From the NCBI RefSeq assembly GCF_012033695.1, contig NZ_JAAVJI010000013.1, positions 62,001 to 126,000 of the forward strand: a stretch of 64,000 bases of DNA. The letters are read 5' to 3'. Below the pieces are notes generated by a model, which was not told the DNA's origin, made no database searches, and was given only the letters and a program-made list of their open reading frames with translations. Within the stretch, counting starts at the first letter, position 1; each line of letters begins with the position of its first letter. A program made the translations under genes and the position numbers. Of the stretch, positions 1 through 9,199 are shown one piece after another. The DNA is from Pseudomonas quercus. Lineage in GTDB: Bacteria; Pseudomonadota; Gammaproteobacteria; Pseudomonadales; Pseudomonadaceae.

Positions 1-708
1 ACCCGCAAAGGCCAGGCACCGTCGCGCCTGCTGGGCGTGGTGGCGCCGCGAGAAGGCACCATGGAAGCCTTGCGCAGCCTGCGTACCAGCTTGCACTTCG
101 CCATGGCCGAAGCCCGTAACCCTGTGCTGATGATGACCAGCCCTACCCCAGGGGTGGGCAAGTCGTTCGTCTGCACCAACCTGGCGGTGGTGAGCGCTCA
201 GGCCGGCAAGCGTGTGCTGCTGATCGATGCGGACATGCGCAAAGGCTACCTGCACCAGCAGTTTGGCGTGCAGCCGCGCCATGGCCTGGCTGATGCCTTG
301 GCCGGCAAGGTGACGGTTGCGGACGTGGTGCATGACACCCCGGTGAAGCACCTGCAGATCATCTCCTGCGGTTATGCCGCGCCCAACCCCTCCGAGCTGC
401 TGATGCATGAGCGCTTCACGCAGCTGTTGAATGAGCTGTCGCCGCACTACGACCTGGTGATTATCGACACCCCGCCTGTATTGGCTGTGACCGATGCCAG
501 CCTGATCGGCCGCCATGCTGGCACCAGCATGATGGTCAGCCGCTTCGGCCAGAGCACCGTCCGGGAAATCGACGTGGCCCGCCGCCGCCTGCAACAGAAC
601 GGCGTGAACCTCAAGGGCGCGATTTTCAACGGTGTGGTCCGCAAGGCCTCCACTGCTGAGTACGACTGTGCCTCGTATGGCTACGACTACGGCGACGCGC
701 GCAAGTAA
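1..708 (+). CDS. wzc: Polysaccharide co-polymerase tyrosine autokinase (Wzc type), C-terminal kinase domain, 5' partial
   Basis: The reading frame is open from base 1, so the start and the N-terminal Wzz-like membrane domain lie outside the window. What remains is the cytoplasmic BY-kinase domain. A Walker A loop (PTPGVGKSF), a Walker A' strand (VLLIDADMR) and a Walker B strand (LVIIDTPP) are all present. The C-terminus carries the tyrosine cluster (YDCASYGYDYGD) that this family autophosphorylates. Such kinases control polymerisation and export of capsule or exopolysaccharide together with Wza and Wzy, and both partners are encoded downstream (10664-11746 and 4244-5551). A GTG at 37 could be mistaken for a start, but conserved sequence continues in frame upstream of it. 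Confidence 0.9.
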   Translation, partial: TRKGQAPSRLLGVVAPREGTMEALRSLRTSLHFAMAEARNPVLMMTSPTPGVGKSFVCTNLAVVSAQAGKRVLLIDADMRKGYLHQQFGVQPRHGLADALAGKVTVADVVHDTPVKHLQIISCGYAAPNPSELLMHERFTQLLNELSPHYDLVIIDTPPVLAVTDASLIGRHAGTSMMVSRFGQSTVREIDVARRRLQQNGVNLKGAIFNGVVRKASTAEYDCASYGYDYGDARK

Positions 709-738
709 GCGCCACTCACCCTTCAAGGAGGACAACCC

Positions 739-1524
739 ATGAACACCACCATCGCCATGATGCAGCCGTACTGGTGCCCCTATCTGGGCTACTTCCAACT
801 GATTGCCGGTGCGGACGTGTTCGTGCTCGGGGACGACCTGCAATACGTCAAGGACGGCTGGATCAACCGCAACCGTGTGCTGTGCGCTGGCAAGCCGTGG
901 CTGTTCAGCCTGCCCCTGGCCCGCGACGCCCATGGCCTGGCGATCAACCAGCGGCGCCTGGCCGATACATGGGCAGGCAGCATCGACAGCCTGCTCAAGA
1001 CCCTGTCGCTGCACTATGCCCGTGCACCCCAGCGCGCCAACGTAATGCCGTTGCTCGAAACCATGCTGCGCCACCCGGAAACCAACCTGGCGCGCTACCT
1101 GGAGCATACCCTGCGTGAAACCTGCGCCTACCTGGGTATCGACACACCCATTCTGCGTGCCTCTGAACTGGGCATCCGCGATATCACCGACAAGCAGGAC
1201 CGGGTGATCAAGACCATGCACCGCCTAGGGGGCACTCGCTACGTCAACCCGATTGGTGGCCGCGAGCTGTATGAAGACACACGCTTCCGCCAGGCCGGCC
1301 TGAGCCTGCGTTTCCACCAGATGGGCCCTATCAGCTACCCCCAGTTCAGCCAGCCGTTCGTGTCTCACCTGTCGATCATCGATGTGCTGATGTTCAACCC
1401 GGTTGCGCAGGTGCGCCAATGGCTGGACCAGTACAGCCTGTTGCTGCCCATGCCGCGAAGGGAAGCCCCACAGCCCGTGGCCACCCTGCATAGCACGGCC
1501 CACGCCGCGCTTTCGCTGCCTTAG
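739..1524 (+). CDS. WbqC-like family protein of the exopolysaccharide cluster
   Basis: 261 residues. The N-terminus (QPYWCPYLGYFQLI, then a DVFVLGDD segment and NRNRVL) matches the pattern I know for the WbqC-like family (PF08889). That family is found in O-antigen and exopolysaccharide loci and its biochemical role is poorly defined; some members sit beside amino-sugar modification enzymes. No signal peptide or membrane span is apparent, so it is probably cytoplasmic. A strong ribosome site (aaggagg) precedes the ATG, 30 bp after the kinase gene, so it is likely co-transcribed. Family assignment is fairly secure; the reaction cannot be stated. Confidence 0.75.
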   Translation: MNTTIAMMQPYWCPYLGYFQLIAGADVFVLGDDLQYVKDGWINRNRVLCAGKPWLFSLPLARDAHGLAINQRRLADTWAGSIDSLLKTLSLHYARAPQRANVMPLLETMLRHPETNLARYLEHTLRETCAYLGIDTPILRASELGIRDITDKQDRVIKTMHRLGGTRYVNPIGGRELYEDTRFRQAGLSLRFHQMGPISYPQFSQPFVSHLSIIDVLMFNPVAQVRQWLDQYSLLLPMPRREAPQPVATLHSTAHAALSLP

Positions 1525-1533
1525 GAGGCCGCT

Positions 1534-2007
1534 ATGGACACCGCCGTTGCCCACTGCCCCGTTACCCATTGCCCTGCTGCCCAGTGGTACGTGATCCAGA
1601 CCAAGCCGCGCCAGGAAGCGCGTGCTCAAGCGCACCTGGTACGCCAAGGGTTCGAGTGCTACCTCCCGGTCGCCGAATACGCCGCAGGGGCATCGGTAGC
1701 ACAGCTAGTGCCTACACCCCTATTCCCTGGCTACCTGTTCATTCGCATAGCGCGCGAGGCCAGCTGGTACCCCATCCGCTCTACACGGGGCGTAGCTCGC
1801 GTCGTGGCATTCGGCCCCCAACCCTGCGCGGTGAACGATGGGCTGATTGCAGGCCTGCGCCAGCGTTCAGGCAGCGGGCTGGAAGCGATCTTCCTGTGCA
1901 ATGACGGCGACAAGCGTGCCGTCATTCTGCTTGCGCTGCTCGCGCACCAACAACGCGTGGCCCTGCCTCGCCAGCCGCTGAAACAGGTCGTCACCCATGC
2001 GTACTGA
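1534..2007 (+). CDS. RfaH/NusG-paralogue transcription antiterminator with shortened KOW domain
   Basis: 157 residues. Residues 18-110 form a NusG N-terminal domain (WYVIQTKPRQE, then LFPGYLFI and TRGVARVVAFG) as in RfaH. The C-terminal part (LEAIFLCNDGDKRAVILLALL) matches the last strands of the KOW domain. Compared with E. coli RfaH as I remember it, about 24 residues are missing at residues 111-114: the linker and the first KOW beta hairpin (the PGDKV...EGAFEG segment). RfaH-type factors bind RNA polymerase at an ops element and suppress Rho-dependent polarity in long surface-polysaccharide operons, which fits the location. The stop overlaps the next gene by 11 bp. Whether the shortened version is active is unknown. 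Confidence 0.75.
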   Translation: MDTAVAHCPVTHCPAAQWYVIQTKPRQEARAQAHLVRQGFECYLPVAEYAAGASVAQLVPTPLFPGYLFIRIAREASWYPIRSTRGVARVVAFGPQPCAVNDGLIAGLRQRSGSGLEAIFLCNDGDKRAVILLALLAHQQRVALPRQPLKQVVTHAY

Positions 2008-3028
2008 AACCCAAGAGCCTCGCCACATGAACGGCACTACCACACTGGTCACGCTGACCTACGGGCAGCGGCTGCATTATTTGACCACGCTGGTCAGCCG
2101 GTCGCTGGGCAACCCCCGCATCCAGCGCGTGATCATCGTCAACAACGCCTCCACCGACAACCTGCGCTCACTGTGCGACAGCTGGCCAGGGCAGGTGGAG
2201 GTGATTGACCTGCCCACCAACACCGGCTCGGCCGTAGGCTACAAAGTGGGCATCGAGGCCGCACTGGCCAGTGGCGCTCAATACATCTGGCTGATGGACG
2301 ACGACAACGCCCCCAAGGCGGGCGCTATCAATGCGCTGCACAAGCGCCTGTTCGAGTGCGCACAGGGCAAGGGCTGGGACAAAACGGCCGTGATCGGCTT
2401 CCGCCCAACCCACCAGGCCGATATCGCCGCCGGCGTGCCCCGCCCCTTTGCCGTGCAATGGCGCTCCAGCTGCTTCGGTTTTCACATTGCCCAGCTGCCT
2501 TACAAGGTCTGGCGCCGCACGGCCTGGGGCCGCCCGGACAGCACACGCGCCAAAGGCCCGCTGGTGAAGCTGCCCTTTACGACCTACGGCGGGCTGCTCG
2601 CGCACCGGTCCTTGTACGAGCGCATCGGCACGCCCCTTGGCGACTTGCTGCTGTATGCCGACGACACCGAGTACACCTGGCGTATCACGGCTTCGGGCGG
2701 CGAGATTTTCCTGGCCACTGAAGCCGTGCTGGACGACCTGGAGCACTCCTGGAACATCAAGGAGCGCACCGCCAACATCTACGAGACCTTTCTGTTGGGC
2801 AATTCGCCCTTCCGCGCCTACTACGCCGCCCGCAACCAGGCCTGGTTCGACAAGCATGTATGGGCCGCGTCCGGCTGGCTGTACACCCTGAACCGGTCAG
2901 TGTTTCTGTTCCTGTTGCGCCAGGTCGCTCGCCGCAAAGGCTCTCTGGAGCGGCTGACCCTTATCGAGCAGGCGATTCGCGACGGTGAGTCCGGGCGGCT
3001 GGGCATGCACGAGTCCTACCCCCTATGA
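1997..3028 (+). CDS. Family 2 glycosyltransferase
   Basis: GT-A fold glycosyltransferase. An N-terminal nucleotide-sugar half (VIIVNNASTDN) is followed by the metal-binding acidic motif (WLMDDDNAP near residue 100). The overall arrangement resembles rhamnosyl- or galactofuranosyl-transferases of family 2, but the sugar cannot be inferred. It would add one residue of the repeat unit on the inner face of the membrane. The first ATG overlaps the RfaH-like gene by 11 bp; an in-frame ATG at 2027 is an equally plausible start, because neither has a strong ribosome site. It overlaps the next gene by 4 bp (ATGA), which indicates translational coupling. Confidence 0.85.
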   Translation: MRTETQEPRHMNGTTTLVTLTYGQRLHYLTTLVSRSLGNPRIQRVIIVNNASTDNLRSLCDSWPGQVEVIDLPTNTGSAVGYKVGIEAALASGAQYIWLMDDDNAPKAGAINALHKRLFECAQGKGWDKTAVIGFRPTHQADIAAGVPRPFAVQWRSSCFGFHIAQLPYKVWRRTAWGRPDSTRAKGPLVKLPFTTYGGLLAHRSLYERIGTPLGDLLLYADDTEYTWRITASGGEIFLATEAVLDDLEHSWNIKERTANIYETFLLGNSPFRAYYAARNQAWFDKHVWAASGWLYTLNRSVFLFLLRQVARRKGSLERLTLIEQAIRDGESGRLGMHESYPL

Positions 3029-4272
3029 AACTACTGTTCATCAACACCCTGTACGCCCCGCATATTGGAGGCGGGGCCGAGGTCGTGCTGCAGCGCACCG
3101 TGGAGGGCTTGCAGCAGCGCGGGGATGACGTGTGCGTGTTGGCCACGGGATCTGAACCGGGCCTGCACGTCAGCTATGTACGCGGGGTAAAGGTGTACCG
3201 GGCAGGGTTGTTGAACACGTACTGGCCGTACAGCCCTCAACGTCCGGGTGCGCTGCTTCGCCTGGGCTGGCACCTGCGCGACCGCTACAACGCCGCCATG
3301 CGCCAATACGTGCAGGACGTGATCGCGCAGGAGCAGGTGGACGTGGTGGTATGCCACAACCTGGCGGGGTGGTCGGTGGCAGCCTGGGATGAAATCACTG
3401 CAGCAGGCCTTCCCATCGTGCAGGTGCTGCACGACCTGTACCTGATGTGCCCAGGCAGCAACATGTTCAAGAAGGGCACTGCCTGCAAGGCACCCTGCAC
3501 CACGTGCCGCGGCCTGCGCCACGGGCATGCCCAGCGTTCCACCCAGGTCGCGGCCGTGGTGGGGGTAAGCGATTACCTGCTGCAACGGGTGCGCGCTGCA
3601 GGCTTTTTCCGCCAGGCCCAGCCTGCGGTTGTCTACAGCGCTACCCCTCACGCCGACGCCGCCATTGCGGCCTATCAAGTGCCCTCAAGCGATGCGCTGG
3701 CGCCCGTACGTTTCGGCTACATGGGCACGTTGTCCGAGCAGAAGGGCCTGGCCTGGCTGATCCGCCAGTTCAACACGCTCACCATTGACGCCACCCTGGA
3801 GATTGCCGGGCGGGGCCAGGCGGATTACGAAGCCCAGCTCAGGGTGCTGGCCGGTGACAACCCACGCATACACTTTGTGGGCTATCAGTCACCTGACCAG
3901 TTCTACCCTCGCATCGACGTGGCCGTGGTGCCTTCCCTGTGGAACGAGCCCTTTGGCCTGGTCGCCGTCGAGGCCTGCGCCTACTCGGTGCCGGTGATCG
4001 GCAGCCGCCGTGGTGGCCTGCCGGAAATCATCGAACACGAGGTGAATGGGCTGCTGTGCGCCCCTGAGCACACCGATTCGTTGGGTGCGGCCATGACACG
4101 CATCGGCCAAGACACTGGGCTGCGGCAACGGCTGACTGACCAGGCACAGGGCAGCGTGGCTCACCTGCAAGACCTGGAGCGGATGCTGGACGCCTACCAA
4201 GGCATTTTCAATCAGGCCGCCTACAAAGGCGCATCCACGCAGGGTGGCGACATTGCCGTACACAGCCACTGA
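3025..4272 (+). CDS. Family 4 glycosyltransferase with internal cysteine cluster
   Basis: 415 residues with the GT-B layout. The N-terminal domain opens with a GGGAEV loop typical of GT4 enzymes. The C-terminal domain holds the donor-binding motif (EPFGLVAVEA, GRRGG-like loop, PEIIEHEVNGLL), where the two glutamates of the EX7E motif sit. An insertion with four cysteines (C142, C154, C158, C161) may bind a metal; comparable clusters occur in other GT4 enzymes of exopolysaccharide loci. The ATGA overlap with the preceding transferase and the 29 bp overlap with the following membrane protein place it firmly in the operon. Sugar specificity is unknown. Confidence 0.85.
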   Translation: MKLLFINTLYAPHIGGGAEVVLQRTVEGLQQRGDDVCVLATGSEPGLHVSYVRGVKVYRAGLLNTYWPYSPQRPGALLRLGWHLRDRYNAAMRQYVQDVIAQEQVDVVVCHNLAGWSVAAWDEITAAGLPIVQVLHDLYLMCPGSNMFKKGTACKAPCTTCRGLRHGHAQRSTQVAAVVGVSDYLLQRVRAAGFFRQAQPAVVYSATPHADAAIAAYQVPSSDALAPVRFGYMGTLSEQKGLAWLIRQFNTLTIDATLEIAGRGQADYEAQLRVLAGDNPRIHFVGYQSPDQFYPRIDVAVVPSLWNEPFGLVAVEACAYSVPVIGSRRGGLPEIIEHEVNGLLCAPEHTDSLGAAMTRIGQDTGLRQRLTDQAQGSVAHLQDLERMLDAYQGIFNQAAYKGASTQGGDIAVHSH

Positions 4273-5551
4273 ACGCCGGGCTTCGCTGGCCTTCAACAAG
4301 TCCTGGGTGATCGCGCTCACCGCCGTCAGCCTGATTGGGGTAGAAACCTTCTCCGGTGCGCTGCGTTACTACTTGGACATGGCAGGTGCATCAGCCTTGC
4401 TGTACCTGCCCAAGGCGGCCTGCCTGGCGCTGTTCGGGCTTGAACTGCTGACCGCGCGCCTGAGCCGTGGTGGCTGGCTGGGGTTGCTGCTGCTGGTCGC
4501 GTCTAGCCTGTTGGGCATGCTGCACGGTGCCAGCCTCAGCAACGTGGACTTCAGCCTGTTCATCTACAGCCCGCTGCTGTTCGGCCTGCTGTGCGGCGGC
4601 TACCTGCAACAGCGCAAGCCGCTGATGGTGTGGGCGGTAGGCCTGTGCCTGGCAGCCTCTATCGCAGGCATCCTGTTGGACAAGTACACCAGCGTGCCGT
4701 GGAAGGGCTACAGCTACACCTTGGGTGACACCACGGTACACGGCAACACGGCCTGGTCTGACGGCGGCACCGACCGCCCCGGTGGCTTTGCGCGGATGTC
4801 CACCACTGCAGCCATGATGATGGCGCTGTATGCGCTGTACCTCACCGCGTTCACACGCGCCAGGCTACTGCTGGCGATGCTGTTGGCGGCCGCCTTCGCT
4901 GGCATTCTGCTCACCACCAACAAGTCCACCGCAGCAGCCTTTGCCCTGGCCCTGATGCTGCTGCCGATCCTGCGCCAGCCGCTGCTGTGCCGGCTGCTGT
5001 TCCTGCTGGTGGTAAGCCTGGGCATCGCGCTGCCCGTGCTGTCAGTAATGATCGATTTCGATGGCCACGCCACCACGGACAGCAGCGTGTTGTCGTCCTT
5101 CTATGACCGCTTGGTAAACACCTGGCCCAGGGTGATCGACAGCATCGATACGGAGGGCTGGGGTATTACCGGCGCCGGGCTGGGCATGGTAGGCAGCAGC
5201 ATTGCGATGTTCCCGGTGTTTTCGGCCGTGATGCCGTCGGTCACGGACAGCACACCACTGTACTTGTGGAGCACCCTGGGCCTAGGCGGCCTCTTGCTGT
5301 TCGGTGCGCTGCTGCCCGTGATGGCCCGCCTGGCATCGCGCCAGGACTGGATGAGTGGCGCCCTGATGACCGCCACCTTCTGCATCACGCTTATCAGCTG
5401 GACCACCGACGTGCTGGAGGTGCCTGTGGCGTCGCTGTTCCTGGGCCTGGCTGTCGCCCATTGCCTCATGCGCCCCGCCGTCTCCACCGTCGACCTGCCT
5501 TTTCGAGCCTTCAACCGTGAGCCTGTATTTCATGCGCCGCGCACTGTATAG
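4244..5551 (+). CDS. Polysaccharide polymerase / O-antigen ligase-like membrane protein (Wzy candidate)
   Basis: 435 residues with roughly ten to twelve hydrophobic segments and a large hydrophilic loop around residues 150-185 (KGYSYTLGD to TDRPGGFARMS). This is the usual layout of Wzy polymerases and WaaL-like ligases. Sequence conservation in this class is weak, so the call rests on topology and on position among glycosyltransferases in a cluster that also has Wzc and Wza. It would join repeat units on the periplasmic side of the inner membrane. It overlaps the upstream gene by 29 bp and the downstream gene slightly. A flippase is a less likely alternative, because the hydrophobic pattern lacks the regular helix spacing of MATE-type exporters. 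Confidence 0.7.
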   Translation: MATLPYTATERRASLAFNKSWVIALTAVSLIGVETFSGALRYYLDMAGASALLYLPKAACLALFGLELLTARLSRGGWLGLLLLVASSLLGMLHGASLSNVDFSLFIYSPLLFGLLCGGYLQQRKPLMVWAVGLCLAASIAGILLDKYTSVPWKGYSYTLGDTTVHGNTAWSDGGTDRPGGFARMSTTAAMMMALYALYLTAFTRARLLLAMLLAAAFAGILLTTNKSTAAAFALALMLLPILRQPLLCRLLFLLVVSLGIALPVLSVMIDFDGHATTDSSVLSSFYDRLVNTWPRVIDSIDTEGWGITGAGLGMVGSSIAMFPVFSAVMPSVTDSTPLYLWSTLGLGGLLLFGALLPVMARLASRQDWMSGALMTATFCITLISWTTDVLEVPVASLFLGLAVAHCLMRPAVSTVDLPFRAFNREPVFHAPRTV

Positions 5552-6761
5552 CGCTGCCTTGCTGCTGTGTGCCCCCCTGGGCGCACTGGCAGCCAGCGCC
5601 CCCGCGCCCTTTATCGTGGGTGTCGGCACGCACCTGTTCAACCGGCCCCTGCCGGTGAACACACCTGTGGCGCTCATGCAGGCGGCCGGTATTGCCTCTG
5701 TACGGGATGACGCGTTCTGGTCCACGGTGGAGCAGCAGCCGGGCCAATTGGGCCTGCCGGAGGAAGGGTTCAGGTACCTCAAGGCGCAGCGTGATAACGG
5801 CATCAACAGCGTGCTGGTGCTGGGGTACGGCAACCGCTTCTATGCCAACGACAGCAAGCCGATTGCGCCTGACGTACGCAAAGGCTACGCCCGCTTTGTG
5901 GACGTCGTGGCCCACAGGTTGAAAGGCCAGGTGGGCTTTTACGAGGTGTACAACGAGTGGGACCTGGAAGACCCCACCTCCCAGGCCTTCAGCGATGCCT
6001 ACCTGGAACTGGTACGCCACACAGCCAGCCAGGTACGCCGCATCGACCCCAAGGCCCGGCTGCTGGCAGGCGCTGTGACCACTCAAGGCATCAAGGCCGG
6101 CTTCGCCGACCGCCTGGTGGCAGGGGGCGTGATGAAGGCCGTGGATGGCCTGTCGCTGCACCCCTATGTGCACTGCGAAAAGACCGGTGGAGGCAACACC
6201 CCGGAAAGCTGGATTCATTGGCTGCGTGACGTCTCCGCCCACCTGGATAGCATCGCCGGCCAGCCAGTGCCGCTGTACCTGACCGAAATGGGCTGGCACA
6301 GCACGGCCAACCTGCACCCGTGCGGGATCGATGAAACGACCCAGGCCGCCTGGCTGGCCCGGGCCTACCTGCTGGCCAAAACCCTTCCGACAGTGAAGGG
6401 CCTGTGGTGGTACGACCTGAGCAATGACGGCAACGACCCGGCCGAGCAGGAGCACAACTTTGGGCTGCTGCGCCATAACCTTAGCCCCAAGCCGGCGTAC
6501 GAAGCGCTCAAGCGCCTGTCGCCAGTGCTCAGCGGCTATCAGTACGTGCCGGATATAGGACCGGGTACCGCGCCCGTCGGCGCTGACCGCCAAGGCTTGG
6601 TGCAACTTACGTTTCAAAAAGGGCATGAACGCCTGCTGGCGGTCTGGACCCAGGGTACGCCAACCCGCGTCACGCTAACGGTGCCAGGCGCCCCCCACGG
6701 CCCTATACAGGTCAGCGGCATGCCGCTGCTGATCCCACTCAACACAACCGGCAACCCATGA
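5532..6761 (+). CDS. Secreted clan GH-A glycoside hydrolase of the exopolysaccharide cluster
   Basis: 409 residues from the ATG at 5532. An in-frame GTG at 5517 exists, but the ATG gives a clean signal peptide (MRRALYSAALLLCAPLGALA, cleavage near residue 20). The mature protein looks like a TIM-barrel enzyme related to GH39/GH5. The acid/base Glu is in YEVYNEWD (E142) and the likely nucleophile Glu in LYLTEMGW (E252). A small C-terminal beta domain follows. Periplasmic hydrolases of this kind in Wzy-dependent clusters trim or clear polysaccharide during export, so this one probably cuts the cluster's own polymer; that is inference. The start lies inside the end of the polymerase gene, and the last 4 bases overlap a weak start of the next frame. 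Confidence 0.8.
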   Translation: MRRALYSAALLLCAPLGALAASAPAPFIVGVGTHLFNRPLPVNTPVALMQAAGIASVRDDAFWSTVEQQPGQLGLPEEGFRYLKAQRDNGINSVLVLGYGNRFYANDSKPIAPDVRKGYARFVDVVAHRLKGQVGFYEVYNEWDLEDPTSQAFSDAYLELVRHTASQVRRIDPKARLLAGAVTTQGIKAGFADRLVAGGVMKAVDGLSLHPYVHCEKTGGGNTPESWIHWLRDVSAHLDSIAGQPVPLYLTEMGWHSTANLHPCGIDETTQAAWLARAYLLAKTLPTVKGLWWYDLSNDGNDPAEQEHNFGLLRHNLSPKPAYEALKRLSPVLSGYQYVPDIGPGTAPVGADRQGLVQLTFQKGHERLLAVWTQGTPTRVTLTVPGAPHGPIQVSGMPLLIPLNTTGNP

Positions 6762-6820
6762 GCCTCTATCGGCCAGGCAGACCGTTTCCAAGCGAATCGC
6801 TGCCCAAGGATGTATCGAAG

Positions 6821-7933
6821 ATGATTGTCATCAATGCGCGTTTTCTGACGCAGGAATTGCGTGGTGTACAGCGGTTTGCCGAGCAGATCTGCCTGGCCCT
6901 CAATGCCATGCGCAGCGACCTGGTATTCGTGTCGCCGCCTGGCGTTGTCATGGAGGAAACCGCCCGCAAGCTGAACGTGAAGGTCATCGGCCAACGCAGC
7001 GGGCACCTGTGGGAGCAACTGGACCTGCCCACCTGGCTGCGCCGCAACGGCAACCCCTGGCTGCTGTCATTGTGTGCCACGGCGCCCCTGTTCTATGGCA
7101 AACAAGTGGTGACCCACCACGACATCACTTATGTACGCCACCCGGAAAGCTACAGCCGCGCCTTCCGTACGGCCTACCGGTGCATGACGCCATTGATGCT
7201 CAAGAAAGCCCACACCCTGATCACGGTGAGCGAGTTCTCCAAACGCGAGATCGGCGAGTATTACGGCATGCCTGCCGAGCGCATCATGGTAGTGCCCAAT
7301 GCGGTGAGCGGTGAATTCAGGCCTCACCCGCTGGAAATTCCGCGGCCTTACCTGCTGGCCGTGTCTTCTCCGAGCGCACACAAGAATTTTGCCCGGATGA
7401 TCCAAGCTTTCCTGCGCATCGAGGGCCATCCGGAAGTAGAGCTGCGGATTGTGGGCGCCGCCAACGGCATTTTTGCCGACCCCAGCTTGCAGCAACAGGC
7501 TGCCGGTGATGCACGCATCCGCTTCCTGGGCCGGCTGACCGATGCCCAACTGATCCAGCAGTACCAGAACGCAAGCGCCTTCGTGTTTCCTTCGCTGTAC
7601 GAAGGCTTCGGTATTCCGCCGCTTGAAGCGCAAGCCTGTGGCTGCCCGGTGCTGGCCGCCAACGCAGCTTCCATCCCGGAAGTGCTGCAGTCGAGCGCAC
7701 TGTATTTCGACCCGCTGGATATAGACCAGATGTCACGTGCCATGGCCCTTGTGCTGGATAACCCTTCCATCGGTGGGCACCTGAAAACCCTGGGGTTGCG
7801 CAACGTAGCGCGTTTCAATTGGCACACCTCGGCACGGCTGATCAGCAACCGCCTGGACACCCTGAACCCCACCCGCCCCGCTTCACCTACCCTCACCAAG
7901 GGCGCTGCGCAGCACGCCATGGAGCACCTATGA
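6821..7933 (+). CDS. Family 4 glycosyltransferase
   Basis: 370 residues from the ATG at 6821, chosen because the protein then opens with the GT-B first strand (MIVINARFLTQELRGVQRFAEQ) and an aagga ribosome site lies upstream. An in-frame ATG at 6758 would add 21 unconserved residues. The C-terminal half carries the donor site (FPSLYEGFGIPPLEAQACGCPVL cut by two conserved glutamates, then NAASIPEV). It resembles mannosyl- and rhamnosyl-transferases of bacterial exopolysaccharide clusters, but specificity is not readable. Its stop overlaps the next start in ATGA. Confidence 0.85.
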   Translation: MIVINARFLTQELRGVQRFAEQICLALNAMRSDLVFVSPPGVVMEETARKLNVKVIGQRSGHLWEQLDLPTWLRRNGNPWLLSLCATAPLFYGKQVVTHHDITYVRHPESYSRAFRTAYRCMTPLMLKKAHTLITVSEFSKREIGEYYGMPAERIMVVPNAVSGEFRPHPLEIPRPYLLAVSSPSAHKNFARMIQAFLRIEGHPEVELRIVGAANGIFADPSLQQQAAGDARIRFLGRLTDAQLIQQYQNASAFVFPSLYEGFGIPPLEAQACGCPVLAANAASIPEVLQSSALYFDPLDIDQMSRAMALVLDNPSIGGHLKTLGLRNVARFNWHTSARLISNRLDTLNPTRPASPTLTKGAAQHAMEHL

Positions 7934-9135
7934 AAATCGCTATCGTTCACGACTGGCTAGTGACCTTTGCAGGCGCAGAGCGGGTGCTGGCCTCCATGCT
8001 CAAGCTATGGCCACAGGCCGACCTGTTCGCGGTGATCGATTTTCTCAGTGACGAGGACCGCGCCCGCCTGGGCGGCAAGCACGCGAAAACCACGTTTATT
8101 CAGGGCTTGCCCAAAGCGCGCACCCGCTACCAGACCTACTTGCCGCTGATGCCCATGGCCATCGAGCAACTGGACCTGTCGGGCTATGACCTGATCCTGT
8201 CCAGCAGCCATGCCGTGGCTAAAGGTGTACTGACCGGGCCAGACCAGTTGCACATCAGCTATGTGCATTCGCCCATTCGCTATGCCTGGGACCTGCAACA
8301 CCAGTACCTGGCCGAGAGTGGCCTGAACAAAGGGCTAAAGGGCCTGCTGGCGCGCACGGTGCTGCACTACATGCGCCTCTGGGACCAGCGCACGGCCGCT
8401 GCCGTGGACGGGTTCATCGCCAACTCCAGGTTCATTGGCCGGCGCATCGACAAGGCTTACCGCCGCCCCTCCACCGTGATCTACCCACCTGTGGACACCA
8501 GCGGGTTCAGCTTCAACGGCGATAAGCAGGACTACTACGTCACCGCCTCGCGCATGGTGCCTTACAAGAAGATCCCGTTGATCGTGCAAGCGTTTACGGC
8601 CATGCCGGACAAGCACCTGGTGGTGATTGGCGATGGCCCTGAAATAAACAAGGCACGCGCCGTAGCAGGCCCTAACGTGACCATTCTGGGCCAGCAACCT
8701 TTTGAGGTGCTGCGTCAGCATTTGCAGAATGCCAAGGCCTTCGTGTTCGCGGCCGAAGAAGACTTCGGCATCACCCCGGTGGAAGCGCAGGCCTGCGGCA
8801 CCCCTGTGATCGCCTTTGGCCGAGGGGGCGTGCTGGAAACCGTGCGTGGCCTGGACGATACCGCCCCTACCGGCGTGTTCTATCCGCAGCAAACCGTGGG
8901 GTCTCTGGTAGCCGCTGTACAGACATTCGAGCGCGAAGCCCACCGCATCAGCGCGCGGGCCTGCCGCGAACAGGCCGAGCTATTCAGTGAGCGCCGCTTC
9001 GAGCGCCAGTTGCGCCAGTGTGTGGAAACGCGTTGTGTCGAGGCGGGGCTACTGCCCCCCGTTGCCAACACGCCACACCTGGCCCTGGCAGCGGCACCCC
9101 AGGTGCCCATGCCGGCTGCAATGGCGCCGCTGTAA
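7930..9135 (+). CDS. Family 4 glycosyltransferase (WbaZ-like, possibly mannosyltransferase)
   Basis: 401 residues starting with MKIAIVHDWL at the ATGA overlap with the previous gene. The N-terminal domain has the GAERVL loop and a YVHSPIRYAWD segment that I associate with WbaZ-type mannosyltransferases. The C-terminal domain has FAAEEDFGITPVEAQACGTPVIAFGRGG, split by the EX7E glutamates. Residues 370-401 are a proline- and alanine-rich tail of low complexity. The enzyme would act on the cytoplasmic face of the membrane, extending the undecaprenyl-linked repeat unit. Mannose as donor sugar is a guess from family resemblance. Confidence 0.82.
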   Translation: MKIAIVHDWLVTFAGAERVLASMLKLWPQADLFAVIDFLSDEDRARLGGKHAKTTFIQGLPKARTRYQTYLPLMPMAIEQLDLSGYDLILSSSHAVAKGVLTGPDQLHISYVHSPIRYAWDLQHQYLAESGLNKGLKGLLARTVLHYMRLWDQRTAAAVDGFIANSRFIGRRIDKAYRRPSTVIYPPVDTSGFSFNGDKQDYYVTASRMVPYKKIPLIVQAFTAMPDKHLVVIGDGPEINKARAVAGPNVTILGQQPFEVLRQHLQNAKAFVFAAEEDFGITPVEAQACGTPVIAFGRGGVLETVRGLDDTAPTGVFYPQQTVGSLVAAVQTFEREAHRISARACREQAELFSERRFERQLRQCVETRCVEAGLLPPVANTPHLALAAAPQVPMPAAMAPL

Positions 9136-9199
9136 CCGGCACCACGCTTTCGTCTCCCACACCTTTGCCATGCATACGTTTCAATGACAGGACACCGCC

